Source: Alphaproteobacteria bacterium
Lineage (GTDB): Bacteria > Pseudomonadota > Alphaproteobacteria > Rs-D84
DNA: 51,229 bases
NCBI GenBank assembly: GCA_009784275.1
Contig: WRCA01000006.1
Location: 1 to 51,229, forward strand
Reading direction: 5' to 3'
Shown here: one piece after another, positions 16,860-28,795 of the stretch
Layout of the letters: each line of letters opens with the position of its first letter
Position numbering within the stretch: position 1 is the stretch's first letter
Position numbers and translations under genes: made by a program
The notes under the pieces: model-generated
Databases searched by the model: none
Told to the model about the DNA's origin: nothing
Seen by the model: only the letters and a program-made list of their open reading frames with translations

Positions 16860-17746
16860 AAACACCGAGTTGGTTTTTAAAGAGAAATTTTACAGCATAT
16901 TTATTGCTGCCGGTGTCTTGGATTTATTTTCTGATTAGTCGCTTGGTTTTCTTTTCCCGGTCTTTTTGCAAAAAAGTATCGAAAAGGCCGGTAATTTGCA
17001 TTGGCAATATTCTTGCCGGAGGCGTCGGAAAGACCCCAATTGTAGGCGAAATTGCAAAAAGGTTGAAATCCCCCGTTATTATGCGTGGATATAAGGGTGG
17101 CGATGAGGCAAAAATGCTCCAAAAGGCCGGTATTTCGGTATTTGTTGGTGACCGCATTAAAAATATAAATTATCTTAATTCCATCAAAAAGGCCGGCCCG
17201 ATAATAATGGATGATGGTTTTCAAAATCCGACAATAAAAAAAGATATTTCTATTTTGGTTTTTGATGGGAAAATAGGCATTGGGAATGGATTTATCTTGC
17301 CCGCCGGACCTTTGCGGGAACCCCTTTCGGCAATTAAACGGGCAGACGCGATAATCTTTGTTAACTGGGGCGGCAAACCAATAAGCCGGAAAAATCTCAA
17401 TCGCCCGGTGTTTTATGCGAAAAACAAAACGATTATGCCTGTGGGTGTTTCTCGTTTTATTGCTTTTGCTGGGATTGGTTATCCGCAGAAATTTTTTGAA
17501 AATTTGCCAAAAAGGCCGGTAAAATCGATATCTTTCCCGGATCATTATCAATATACTGACACGGATCTGAAAGAATTGTTTGCCTTGGCGGAAAAAGAAA
17601 AAGCCGAGTTAATAACAACTGAAAAAGACTGGGTTCGCTTGCCGCCTTCTGCGCAGAAAAAAATAAAAATCGCAAAATTGGAAACAACCATAGAACCGGC
17701 TTTCTGGGAATGGCTGAAGAAAAAATTAAATGAAGAAAGAAATTAA
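16856..17746 (+). CDS. lpxK: Tetraacyldisaccharide 4'-kinase
   Basis: Inner-membrane kinase that phosphorylates the 4' position of the lipid A disaccharide. It has an N-terminal membrane helix, a Walker A-like GNILAGGVGKTP near residue 50, the DDGFQ motif near residue 115 and the LPAGPLREP motif. The 296-residue length is slightly below typical. It overlaps the acyltransferase-like gene upstream by 4 bp and lpxC downstream by 17 bp, so the three are translated as one coupled unit. Confidence 0.92.
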   Translation: MKTPSWFLKRNFTAYLLLPVSWIYFLISRLVFFSRSFCKKVSKRPVICIGNILAGGVGKTPIVGEIAKRLKSPVIMRGYKGGDEAKMLQKAGISVFVGDRIKNINYLNSIKKAGPIIMDDGFQNPTIKKDISILVFDGKIGIGNGFILPAGPLREPLSAIKRADAIIFVNWGGKPISRKNLNRPVFYAKNKTIMPVGVSRFIAFAGIGYPQKFFENLPKRPVKSISFPDHYQYTDTDLKELFALAEKEKAELITTEKDWVRLPPSAQKKIKIAKLETTIEPAFWEWLKKKLNEERN

Positions 17747-18704
17747 ATTTTCGGGCATCGGGCTTATGTCCGGTAAGAACGCGAATGTGCGCATTCGCTT
17801 GACTTCCAGCCCTGGAATATTTTTTCACCGCACGGATTTACCGGGGGCTGCGCCCATACCAGCGACCTGGAACAATGTATCGAACACCGGTTTATGGAGC
17901 ACATCTGTGGGCAAAGCACCAAACCAAGTTCAGACGATTGAACATTTCATGGCGGCGCTGTTTGTTTGTGGCATAGATTCAGCCATTGTCGATATTGATG
18001 GACCAGAGTTTCCTATAATTGACGGCAGCGTAAAACAATTCATGGAAATGTTCGAAAAGTCCGGTATTTACAAGATGTGGCGTGGTCCGAAAATAATCGT
18101 GAAAAAGCCGATTATCGCGCATCGCCAAGAAATCATAAAACAATTGCCGTTATTTAAACGTATTGGGCTGTGGCTTTATAATTTACGCACCGGACGACGG
18201 GAAGATGGATTTGTAAAACTATCGCCATATTCAAAGGGTCTGCGGATAAAGGCCACTTTGGTTTATCCGGATAAAATAATCGGAACTCAAAGTGCGGAAT
18301 TCTTATTTGATGGCATGGCGAATTCGCGTGAAAAATTCAAACGGGAATTCGCAAACTCACGATCTTTTGGCCGCATATGGGAATGGGAGTATTTAAAAAA
18401 ACGCGGAATGGGACTGGGCGCGAATGAAGATAATATTCTCGCGCTTAATGAAAAGGGCGATGGAACATTAAACGAACTGCATTGTCCGGATGAATTTGTT
18501 CGACATAAATTAATCGATGCGGTCGGCGATATCTTTACCAGTGGCGGCATGGTAGTTGGTGAGTTAGAATCCTATAAAGGCAGCCATGGGCTGAATAACT
18601 TGGTTTTGCGGAAATTATTCGCAGACCCCGCGAACTACGAAATAAAGGAGGCGGCGAAGGCGCCGCGGCCTTCTAGCTTTGACTCCCAGTCTTTACGGGA
18701 TTAA
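17730..18704 (+). CDS. lpxC: UDP-3-O-acyl-N-acetylglucosamine deacetylase
   Basis: Zinc-dependent deacetylase, the committed step of lipid A synthesis. The zinc histidine motif TIEHFMAAL is near residue 69, the second zinc site HKLIDAVGD near residue 252 and the catalytic histidine in GSHGLNN near residue 280. IIDGS is also conserved. A segment around residues 115-165 is an expanded insert carrying charged residues. Placement beside lpxK and the acyltransferase-like gene is an efficient arrangement for lipid A control. Confidence 0.95.
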   Translation: MKKEIKFSGIGLMSGKNANVRIRLTSSPGIFFHRTDLPGAAPIPATWNNVSNTGLWSTSVGKAPNQVQTIEHFMAALFVCGIDSAIVDIDGPEFPIIDGSVKQFMEMFEKSGIYKMWRGPKIIVKKPIIAHRQEIIKQLPLFKRIGLWLYNLRTGRREDGFVKLSPYSKGLRIKATLVYPDKIIGTQSAEFLFDGMANSREKFKREFANSRSFGRIWEWEYLKKRGMGLGANEDNILALNEKGDGTLNELHCPDEFVRHKLIDAVGDIFTSGGMVVGELESYKGSHGLNNLVLRKLFADPANYEIKEAAKAPRPSSFDSQSLRD

Positions 18705-18727
18705 GAAAATAAAAAAAGGAGGAAAGT

Positions 18728-19048
18728 ATGAAAAAACTAGCATTATTATCGGCATTGGTATTGGCTGCTTGCAACAATACTGTGGACATTAAAGAAGGCG
18801 CGAACAAGTTGGTCCGCCTGCATTCAGAACCGACAGGCTGCCAATTCTTATACGAACTGGACGCGGATGCTAATTTCTATAGCGAGCAAGACGCCATTCG
18901 ATACATTGAAAACCGTATTGCAGAAAGGTCCGGGAACGCTTATTGGCTGAAGTCAAATACAAAGCGTCAGAACGAATGGAAAATGTTCGCACCGGAATAT
19001 TCTTATGCGATGACCGCCAATGTTTATGATTGCCCGAATTTAAAATAA
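18728..19048 (+). CDS. Small lipoprotein, 106 aa, at head of pilus cluster
   Basis: The N-terminus MKKLALLSALVLAAC is a clear lipoprotein signal with Cys at residue 15. The mature domain contains two further cysteines and a GCQFLYELDAD segment followed by an alpha-helical EDAIRYIENRIAERSGNAY-type pattern reminiscent of DUF4156-like lipoproteins, a resemblance only. A strong AAAGGAGG site starts it. It is 29 bp before pilO and may be a pilus-assembly accessory lipoprotein, but it is too small to be the PilN secretin. Confidence 0.7.
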   Translation: MKKLALLSALVLAACNNTVDIKEGANKLVRLHSEPTGCQFLYELDADANFYSEQDAIRYIENRIAERSGNAYWLKSNTKRQNEWKMFAPEYSYAMTANVYDCPNLK

Positions 19049-19077
19049 TTTGTATAATTAGGGAAACGGAGAGAATA

Positions 19078-20313
19078 TTGCCTGCGCAAGTGATAACTAT
19101 TGAGCGTAAAAAATACGCCACAGGGCTGTTTTGGCAGCCCATGGCTGCTGGGCAAAATCCGCGTAATTTTGCAGGGGTCTTGGCAAAGCAAATATCAGGC
19201 ACAGTGAAGTATTTCGCAGAGTTCAGGTCTATGGTCGGCATCGGCAGCAGGTCCATGGGTCATCGTCGCGGGATGAAAATTGCCGCGGTCGAGGTTGTGA
19301 ATTCTTTTGCCGAATATAATTCATTCCTGGCAGCGTTCTTTGTGCCCCAAGGTTTTTGGATTGTCGCAGTACGCAATAATATAATAATTTACGATCAATT
19401 ATTTTCTAATGAAGCGGATGCAAAACGGGAATATGCCAATCTGGCAGAACTGCCCGATTGGGGCATTATGGTTGCACCGGGATACTGGACAATTCCGCGC
19501 GCGGTTGAAAGACCGTTAAGAGATATTGTTGCCGGTAACTCCAAGGTTTCATTGACGCCGATCAGCAGCACTTTTGGAAATATATTTTCATTGCTTCTTT
19601 TGGGAGTGTTTGTATTTGGCGCATGGTATTTTTTTCATGAGCCTATAGAAAAACTCTTTGCGCCGCGTACCCAGCAAGCGAATATAAATCCAGAGCTATT
19701 GGAAGAATATAAGCGTCAATTGGCAGCAAAAAATGCAGAGCATCATGTTGCGCCGCAGCCGGTACGGGTTAAGATGCCTTATGAAAATTTGCCGGATTCG
19801 CAAGTTCGTGCAGACCAGTGTTGGCGCGGTATTGCCTATGTGATGCAGCAAGTTCCAGGTTGGGTTCAGACAAGCGCGGAATGCGATGGGCTGGAAGCGC
19901 GTGCGCGTTTACATCGGTCATATGGCACTTTGGCCGGATTGCATGAATCAGTGCGCGCGTTGATGCGGGATGTTGTAATCGCAGAAAATACGGATTCGGA
20001 TGTCATGATTGCAGTCGGGCTGAAACAATTGACAGGCACGCAATCCTCGCCGCAAAACTTGGCTGAAGATATTGTGCATTCTGTGAACACTCTGTTTCAA
20101 ATGATTGGCGCAACGGCGTCTGTCAGACCTGCGATTGAAAATGCTGGCAGCGATATGCAGGCCAATATAGTTATCGTTACAACCGCATCGAAATTAAAGC
20201 CCGCGGAGTTCATGGAAATATTCGAAGGAATTTCACCGCTTTACTTGCAATCAGCAAAATGGGATGCCCGCTCTCGGGTCTGGAACTATGAGGTAAAAAT
20301 CTATGCCAAATAA
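19078..20313 (+). CDS. pilO: Type IVb pilus inner-membrane protein PilO (PilO2, R64 type)
   Basis: Bitopic inner-membrane assembly protein of R64-like thin pili. The N-terminal part (ITIERKKYATGLFWQP) matches the start of the PilO2 family, a membrane helix is near residues 165-185, and the periplasmic C-terminal half follows. I choose a TTG start at 19078, with a GGAGAG site 5 bases upstream, giving 411 residues; the track ATG at 19030 lies inside the lipoprotein gene and its first residues translate the spacer. It overlaps pilP by 11 bp. Confidence 0.75.
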   Translation: MPAQVITIERKKYATGLFWQPMAAGQNPRNFAGVLAKQISGTVKYFAEFRSMVGIGSRSMGHRRGMKIAAVEVVNSFAEYNSFLAAFFVPQGFWIVAVRNNIIIYDQLFSNEADAKREYANLAELPDWGIMVAPGYWTIPRAVERPLRDIVAGNSKVSLTPISSTFGNIFSLLLLGVFVFGAWYFFHEPIEKLFAPRTQQANINPELLEEYKRQLAAKNAEHHVAPQPVRVKMPYENLPDSQVRADQCWRGIAYVMQQVPGWVQTSAECDGLEARARLHRSYGTLAGLHESVRALMRDVVIAENTDSDVMIAVGLKQLTGTQSSPQNLAEDIVHSVNTLFQMIGATASVRPAIENAGSDMQANIVIVTTASKLKPAEFMEIFEGISPLYLQSAKWDARSRVWNYEVKIYAK

Positions 20314-20935
20314 AAAATCATGTCAGTTATTCGTGTCCATATTCGTATTCGCCGCGTTATGTTCGCGCGCGAATGCCGACTTGGAACTGTCCGCAGTATC
20401 TGTGGATGATTACGAACCAGCAGGTTCCTTGTTCCAGATGATCGCTGACCTGGAGCAGGAAAAGATTGTATTACAGCTGGAAAAAGAAAAAGCCCAGCTG
20501 CAGCTGGATATGGATCGCTTGGCGGCAGAGCAAACGCGCATTCGCAATGAAATGGATGCGATGTCCGGCGCAGGTAATACTCAATCCGAAGCCATAGAGC
20601 TGGAACGTCAGCGTTTGGAGCTGGAAAGGGATAAGTTGGAAGCGCAAAGAAAGAATTTGGAAGCCCCGACTACGACCACGCCTGTAAAAAAGGAAACAGC
20701 CGCAAAGGTTGAAGAATCTTCGCCCATGGCGGAAAAGTATCGCCTGATTGAAATTATCGGCGCCGGTCGCCAGCTGTTCGCGACGGTAGAGGAAGTTTCA
20801 AGCGGCCAGCGTAAAAAGATTTCCGTCGGCAAAACCCTTGACGATTATCGCGTGGATTCAGTTTCGTTGGATGAAGGCGTAGTCTTATCCAGAGACGGCG
20901 AAACGGCAATTCTGGGCATCAGATCTATCGAATAA
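20303..20935 (+). CDS. pilP: Type IVb pilus biogenesis protein PilP
   Basis: Secreted or membrane-tethered protein of 210 residues. A signal peptide covers about residues 1-25 (ending SRANA). Residues 50-120 form a long acidic/basic coiled coil (LEQEKIVLQLEKEKAQLQL), then a Pro/Thr linker. The last 65 residues form a compact beta domain like the PilP/GspC homology region (ISVGKTLDDYRV), which in related systems links inner-membrane parts to the secretin. The gene order pilO-pilP-pilQ-pilR is that of R64 pili. Confidence 0.75.
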   Translation: MPNKKSCQLFVSIFVFAALCSRANADLELSAVSVDDYEPAGSLFQMIADLEQEKIVLQLEKEKAQLQLDMDRLAAEQTRIRNEMDAMSGAGNTQSEAIELERQRLELERDKLEAQRKNLEAPTTTTPVKKETAAKVEESSPMAEKYRLIEIIGAGRQLFATVEEVSSGQRKKISVGKTLDDYRVDSVSLDEGVVLSRDGETAILGIRSIE

Positions 20936-20949
20936 AGAAATAAAAATAT

Positions 20950-22593
20950 ATGATCGCGCGCAGGCATCTTAATCAAGGTTCTATATCCGCGCGCGCGGGG
21001 GCTTCTTCCGTACCCGCTGATCTTGCGGCCGCGCCCCAGAAAGAGATTATCGATTATCTTTTTTCAAATGGTAATGCTTTGCTGACTGCGAATGGTGCGC
21101 CGTTGGAGACCGCGAAAGATACTCAAAATTTACTGGCATATTTTTCCGGCGGAGAAATCATTATTTCCCGCACTCATCGCTATGACGGGCGCGTAATTTC
21201 TTTCTTGGAACTATTAAGACGCGAAAGACGCGCGGCCAAGGAGCCTTTTTACAGCGACCTGGGTTTAATTTCCAGCATTTATAAGTTTTACACTGCAAAG
21301 TTTGCGGGCGCAAGCTCGCGCGCGCCGCTGGATTATGACAACCAGATGCAAAAAGACTTTGTCGATATAATCGCGCGTGCGGCCAGTTTGAAAGTTTCTG
21401 ATATTCATATAGAAGTTGCTGATCAGACCACGGTTTATTTCCGTCTGGATGGCAGCATGCAGACTGTTTTGGAATATAATTCCCAATGGGGGGAATCTTT
21501 TGTTCGCGCGGCATTTGCTTCGGCCGATCAGTCTAATTCCAACTATGCCCAGAATGAATATCAAAGCGCGCAGAAAGACGGGCGCACACCTTTGCGCGGA
21601 ACACGCGACCTTTATCTGCCAGCGGGCATTATGGGCGTGCGTATGCAATTCAATCCGATTGCTTTCGGATCGCGCTATGTGGTTATGCGTTTGCTTTACG
21701 ATAATCCGGCTGACACCATAAAGACCGAGCAAGAATTCGGAGAGTACGAACGTGACTTGCTTATGCGCATGCGCTCTTTCCCGACCGGATTAGTTGTAAT
21801 TGCAGGTCCTACTAGTTCCGGTAAGTCTACGACTTTGTTTCAAAACATGTCGCTGATGTTGAAAGAACGGAATTATGAAATCAATCTGATCACAATCGAA
21901 GATCCGGCGGAAAGAAAAATTTTCGGCAGTCATCAGATTCCAGTCGTAAATGCCGGCAATGAAGACCAGCGGGAAGAAAAATTTACCGAGGCTTTGCAAT
22001 CCGCTTTGCGCAGTGATCCCGATGTTATGATGGTTGGTGAAATTCGCACGCTGTCCGCGGCGCAGCTGACTGTAAAGGGCGCATTGTCCGGTCATAGTGT
22101 TTGGACGACTTTGCATGCTAATTCCGCAATGGCGGCTTTGACACGCTTGTTGGATATGGGCGTCGAAGGATTCAAGTTAAAAGACGAAACGATGATGCGC
22201 GGCTTGGTATCCATGCGTCTTTTCCGCAAGCTGTGTCCGCAATGCAGAAAAATGTTGGTGAATTTCCCAGATCATCCCGCTTACAAGCGCGTACTGGAAG
22301 CATTCGGGGAAGTTGGTCTGCGTCAGGTTTATTTCCGCGGCGAAGGATGCAAGTACTGCGCGGGCAAGGGTACCATTGGACGGATTAAGGCGGGCGAGAT
22401 CATTATTACAGACAATAGATTCCTAGAATTGGCGCTGGCGGGAAACTCTGCGGATGCGGTAAAATACTGGCTGGAAGAGCTGGACGGGAGAACACTGAAA
22501 GAATCTGCGATAGAGTTAATGCTGAAGGGGACTATTGGCGTGGAAGAATTAGAACGCTGGGTTGGATTACTCGATCAGCCAGGCGTATATTAA
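20950..22593 (+). CDS. pilQ: Type IVb pilus assembly ATPase PilQ (GspE/PilB superfamily)
   Basis: Cytoplasmic hexameric ATPase that drives pilin polymerisation. Walker A GPTSSGKST is near residue 286, the Asp box TIEDPAE near residue 317, Walker B MMVGEIR near residue 360 and the His box TLHANSA follows. Two CxxC pairs (CPQC and CKYC) form the usual zinc-binding insertion. At 547 residues it has the complete N-terminal domain of secretion ATPases. It is named PilQ by R64 convention because of its neighbours, not the outer-membrane secretin also called PilQ. Confidence 0.85.
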   Translation: MIARRHLNQGSISARAGASSVPADLAAAPQKEIIDYLFSNGNALLTANGAPLETAKDTQNLLAYFSGGEIIISRTHRYDGRVISFLELLRRERRAAKEPFYSDLGLISSIYKFYTAKFAGASSRAPLDYDNQMQKDFVDIIARAASLKVSDIHIEVADQTTVYFRLDGSMQTVLEYNSQWGESFVRAAFASADQSNSNYAQNEYQSAQKDGRTPLRGTRDLYLPAGIMGVRMQFNPIAFGSRYVVMRLLYDNPADTIKTEQEFGEYERDLLMRMRSFPTGLVVIAGPTSSGKSTTLFQNMSLMLKERNYEINLITIEDPAERKIFGSHQIPVVNAGNEDQREEKFTEALQSALRSDPDVMMVGEIRTLSAAQLTVKGALSGHSVWTTLHANSAMAALTRLLDMGVEGFKLKDETMMRGLVSMRLFRKLCPQCRKMLVNFPDHPAYKRVLEAFGEVGLRQVYFRGEGCKYCAGKGTIGRIKAGEIIITDNRFLELALAGNSADAVKYWLEELDGRTLKESAIELMLKGTIGVEELERWVGLLDQPGVY

Positions 22594-22597
22594 TTAA

Positions 22598-23671
22598 ATG
22601 GCAACCAGATTAGATATCTTATATGCAAAGTTTATGTTCCGCACTGATGAATCGAAGCGGATGGGTTTGTATCGAAAACTGGCGTCTATGCTGCGCAATA
22701 ATTTTACATTAATGGATGCGCTGGACAGGATTTATGCGACTGAAAGCAAAAATGGCCAGAAACCAAATGAGCCCTTTGCTATAGTAATAAGCGCTTGGCA
22801 GGATAATCTAGAGCGCGGTTTGTCATTCCCTGATGCCACGCGCGGATGGGTTCCTGCGAACGAGACATTAATGCTGGCGGTTGGTGATATATCCAAATTG
22901 TCGATTGCTTTGGATAATGTAGTGCGCGTTGGCGATGGCATTGGAAAAATCAAAAAGGCAATGTCGGATGCGCTTCTTTACCCGGCTGTTTTATTTGCTT
23001 TGACTTTTGTGATCATCATAGCGGTTGGATTATATCTGGTACCGCCACTGATGGAGGCAGCCGGCGGTGATATTGCCTGGCGCGGCACTGCGGCATCCTT
23101 GGTTGCTATATCAAGGTTCTCTGACAATTATTGGTATGTAATAGTTGCCGGATGCGCAGCGGCCGTAATTTTAGTCTGGATTTCGTTTGCTAATTGGTCT
23201 GGACGATTGCGTACTATGTTTGACGGCATTCCGCCTTGGTCTTTGTATAAAATTTCCGTATCTGTCGGATGGATGATGTCGCTTGCGGCGATGGTTGCGG
23301 CAGGGGGCAGCTTACCCATGTCTATGAAAATGCTGGCGGATAATTCTGGGAAATATCTGAAGGGCATTTTGGACAAGACTCTTCAATATATCTCTAATGG
23401 GGATAACCTGGGCCGTGCGTTGGAAAACACAGGCAGTAAATTTCCCAATGATGAGATTATCGGCGATTTGGCGATTTATGCGGATATGAACGGATTTGAT
23501 GAAAATCTCACCAAGATTGCAAATGACTATTTGGATTCTTCCGTAAGAAAGATGGAAAGTATTTCCAATATTTTGAATACTGTTGGAATATTGCTGGTAT
23601 CTGCGGTAATTGCTTGGGTAGTATTTGGAACATTTGAAATGCAAGATCAGATTACAGCGGCGCTTTCTTAG
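22598..23671 (+). CDS. pilR: Type IVb pilus platform protein PilR (GspF/PilC family)
   Basis: Polytopic inner-membrane protein that couples the assembly ATPase to pilin. The 357-residue sequence has the two-lobed layout of T2SS F domains: a cytosolic helical lobe, hydrophobic segments around residues 125-150 and 180-200, a second lobe, and a C-terminal membrane helix (ILLVSAVIAWVVFG). It begins 4 bp after pilQ. No major pilin (pilS), minor pilin (pilV), prepilin peptidase or secretin follows; fabD comes next under its own promoter. Confidence 0.85.
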   Translation: MATRLDILYAKFMFRTDESKRMGLYRKLASMLRNNFTLMDALDRIYATESKNGQKPNEPFAIVISAWQDNLERGLSFPDATRGWVPANETLMLAVGDISKLSIALDNVVRVGDGIGKIKKAMSDALLYPAVLFALTFVIIIAVGLYLVPPLMEAAGGDIAWRGTAASLVAISRFSDNYWYVIVAGCAAAVILVWISFANWSGRLRTMFDGIPPWSLYKISVSVGWMMSLAAMVAAGGSLPMSMKMLADNSGKYLKGILDKTLQYISNGDNLGRALENTGSKFPNDEIIGDLAIYADMNGFDENLTKIANDYLDSSVRKMESISNILNTVGILLVSAVIAWVVFGTFEMQDQITAALS

Positions 23672-23675
23672 TCTA

Positions 23676-23703
23676 TTGACTACTAACTATTTTTTGCTAT
23701 ATT
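23676..23703 (+). promoter_or_regulatory. Promoter of fabD operon
   Basis: TTGACT (23676-23681), 16-bp spacer, TATATT (23698-23703), with TTGC immediately before the -10. An AGAGG ribosome site precedes the ATG at 23726. Confidence 0.65.
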
Positions 23704-23725
23704 TCTCTATATCAAGAGGTTAAAA

Positions 23726-24640
23726 ATGTCGTCCATTTTTATCTTTCCCGGACAAGGGTCGCAATCCGTCGGAATGGGAAAGGATTTATACGATAATAGT
23801 CCCGCAGCGCGCGAAGTATTTGATGAAGTTGATAATGCGCTGGGGCAAAAGCTGTCAAAGATAATTTTCGAAGGGTCTATGGAAGAACTGACGATGACAG
23901 CGAATGTTCAGCCGGCGATTTTTGCCGTATCCATGGCAATGTGGGCGGCATCAAAAACCAAAATATCGGAACAAGATTTTGTCGCGGGGCATTCTTTGGG
24001 CGAATATACCGCACTATGTGCTGCGGGTGCGCTGACTGTTCATGATACAGCAAAACTTTTACGCTTACGCGGGGATGCGATGCAGCGCGCGGTTCCAAAA
24101 GGTCAAGGCGCGATGGCCGTAATAATGGGCTTATCGATAGAACAAGTTCGCGGGGCATGTAAAACGGCCGAACAGCAGATGCAGGAGAGCAACCCAAATG
24201 TTGCAGATGTCGCGAATGATAATGCGCCGGGCCAGATTGTAATTTCAGGAAGTGAAACAACTATTCTTCGTGCGATGGAAGTTACGCGTGATATGGGCGC
24301 AAAGCGCGCTATACTGTTGCCATTATCTGTGCCGCCTCATTCCAGGCTGATGGGATCGGTCGCGATCGAAATGCAAGAAGCATTAGAAAAGATTGATATG
24401 AAAGCGCCGATCGTTCCACTGATTTCGAACAAGACTGCTGCGCCAATGCTCGACATTGCGGAAATAAAAGAAGCTTTGGTTTATCAGATTACCCATGGCG
24501 TGCGTTGGCGCGAAACGATTTTGTCTTTGCCGGCATTAGGTGTAACTGAAACAATAGAAGTTGGTCCAGGGAATGTCTTAACAGGGCTTACGCAGCGCAT
24601 AGTTCCAGAGCTGGGCGCAAGAAAATTGGAGGTGTTATAA
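23726..24640 (+). CDS. fabD: Malonyl-CoA:ACP transacylase
   Basis: Transfers malonyl groups from CoA to acyl carrier protein, supplying fatty acid elongation. The N-terminal FPGQGSQ loop, the catalytic serine in AGHSLGEY near residue 91, and the histidine in VPPHSRLM near residue 200 are all present. Length (304 aa) is normal. It starts a three-gene group with an unknown gene and fabG; acpP and fabF, often next to fabG, are absent from this window. Confidence 0.95.
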   Translation: MSSIFIFPGQGSQSVGMGKDLYDNSPAAREVFDEVDNALGQKLSKIIFEGSMEELTMTANVQPAIFAVSMAMWAASKTKISEQDFVAGHSLGEYTALCAAGALTVHDTAKLLRLRGDAMQRAVPKGQGAMAVIMGLSIEQVRGACKTAEQQMQESNPNVADVANDNAPGQIVISGSETTILRAMEVTRDMGAKRAILLPLSVPPHSRLMGSVAIEMQEALEKIDMKAPIVPLISNKTAAPMLDIAEIKEALVYQITHGVRWRETILSLPALGVTETIEVGPGNVLTGLTQRIVPELGARKLEVL

Positions 24641-24641
24641 A

Positions 24642-24917
24642 ATGGCACCAGAAAATGAACATAAAAATACATATAATAGAGGCAAGGCAGTCATAAGGCT
24701 GCGGAGAGAATCGCAAGTGCCTAATGCGGAACTGGACGAGCTTAAAAGTATATTGCCGCGTAATATTTCAAGAAATCTGGAACCTGTAAAGTCCCCAGGA
24801 TTTTCGAAAAGTTTCGGGCAGAGTAAAGAGTCGCATAAAAAACGTAATGATGATCGTCGAAACAGTCGAAAATTCGGAGAGCTCAATTATTATACGGATA
24901 GAAGTAAGAAACGATAA
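24642..24917 (+). CDS. Basic hypothetical protein, 91 aa, between fabD and fabG
   Basis: I do not recognise this protein. It is highly charged and basic, with a Lys/Arg/Asn-rich C-terminal third (HKKRNDDRRNSRK), no hydrophobic segment, and looks partly disordered. It begins one base after the fabD stop and ends 18 bp before fabG, so it is very likely translated. An RNA- or protein-binding accessory role is possible but unsupported. Confidence 0.6.
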   Translation: MAPENEHKNTYNRGKAVIRLRRESQVPNAELDELKSILPRNISRNLEPVKSPGFSKSFGQSKESHKKRNDDRRNSRKFGELNYYTDRSKKR

Positions 24918-24935
24918 ATAATAAAGGAATAAAAA

Positions 24936-25661
24936 ATGTTATTACTTAAAGATAAAGTTGCATTAATTACAGGCGCCACAGGCGGAATTGGCGAAGCGAT
25001 CGCCAAGACTTTTCGTGATATGGGCGCGACTGTTGTTATTACAGGGCGCAATGAATCGAAGCTGAAAGAACTGGGCGATGGATTTATCGCGATTGCGGCC
25101 GATGTTTCAAAGCCCGGCGAAGCGGACCGATTAATCAAGGAAACTATCGAAAAGGCCGGTAAAATCGATATTTTGATCAATAATGCGGGCATCACAAAAG
25201 ACACCCTTTTGATGCGCATGACGGACGAGCAATTTGATGATGTGATCAATACCAACCTGCGCGCAACTTTTCAACTATGTCGCGCGGCGATTATACCCAT
25301 GATGAAAGCGAAATACGGGCGTATTATAAATATGTCTTCAATTATCGGGGCAATCGGTGGTCCGGGGCAAGCAAACTATGCCGCATCCAAAGGCGCAATT
25401 GTCGCAATGACTAAATCGATTGCGGCAGAAGTTGCATCCCGCAACATCACCGCGAACTGCATCGCTCCGGGATTTATCAAAACACCCATGACGGATGTTT
25501 TGCCAGAAGAATTAAAGGAAGCGTATTTAAAGCAGATTCCAGCCGGTCGGTTTGGCGAACCCAGCGACATCGCAAATGCGTGCTTGTTCTTGGCATCAGA
25601 TGTGTCGTCATACATCACAGGGCAAGTTCTGCATGTGAATGGTGGAATGGGAAGGTTCTAA
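24936..25661 (+). CDS. fabG: 3-oxoacyl-ACP reductase
   Basis: NADPH-dependent short-chain dehydrogenase that reduces beta-ketoacyl-ACP. Cofactor loop GATGGIGEA is near residue 13, NNAG near residue 84, and the catalytic Ser (MSSIIG), Tyr and Lys (YAASK) lie near residues 133-153. The C-terminus (GQVLHVNGGMGRF) is the usual FabG ending. Its location downstream of fabD supports FabG over other short-chain reductases. A strong terminator overlaps the stop. Confidence 0.93.
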   Translation: MLLLKDKVALITGATGGIGEAIAKTFRDMGATVVITGRNESKLKELGDGFIAIAADVSKPGEADRLIKETIEKAGKIDILINNAGITKDTLLMRMTDEQFDDVINTNLRATFQLCRAAIIPMMKAKYGRIINMSSIIGAIGGPGQANYAASKGAIVAMTKSIAAEVASRNITANCIAPGFIKTPMTDVLPEELKEAYLKQIPAGRFGEPSDIANACLFLASDVSSYITGQVLHVNGGMGRF

Positions 25662-25662
25662 A

Positions 25663-25686
25663 AAAACGCGCCAGGGGCGCGTTTTT
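25663..25686 (+). terminator. Terminator after fabG
   Basis: AACGCGCC, AGG, GGCGCGTT followed by TTT; the A-rich 5' side could also serve the convergent gene. Confidence 0.88.
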
Positions 25687-25689
25687 AAA

Positions 25690-28731
<3,042 letters not shown>

Positions 28732-28795
28732 CCGGCGAAGCCGCCGGTGGCTTCTAGTTTTGTTATGTGCATAAAAATGAAATCTAGAGTGTAAA

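Noticed and set aside
28732-28747. CCGGCG/CGCCGG hairpin after gyrB as terminator
   Set aside because: The stem is only 6 bp and no T run follows directly; mentioned with gyrB but not listed separately.
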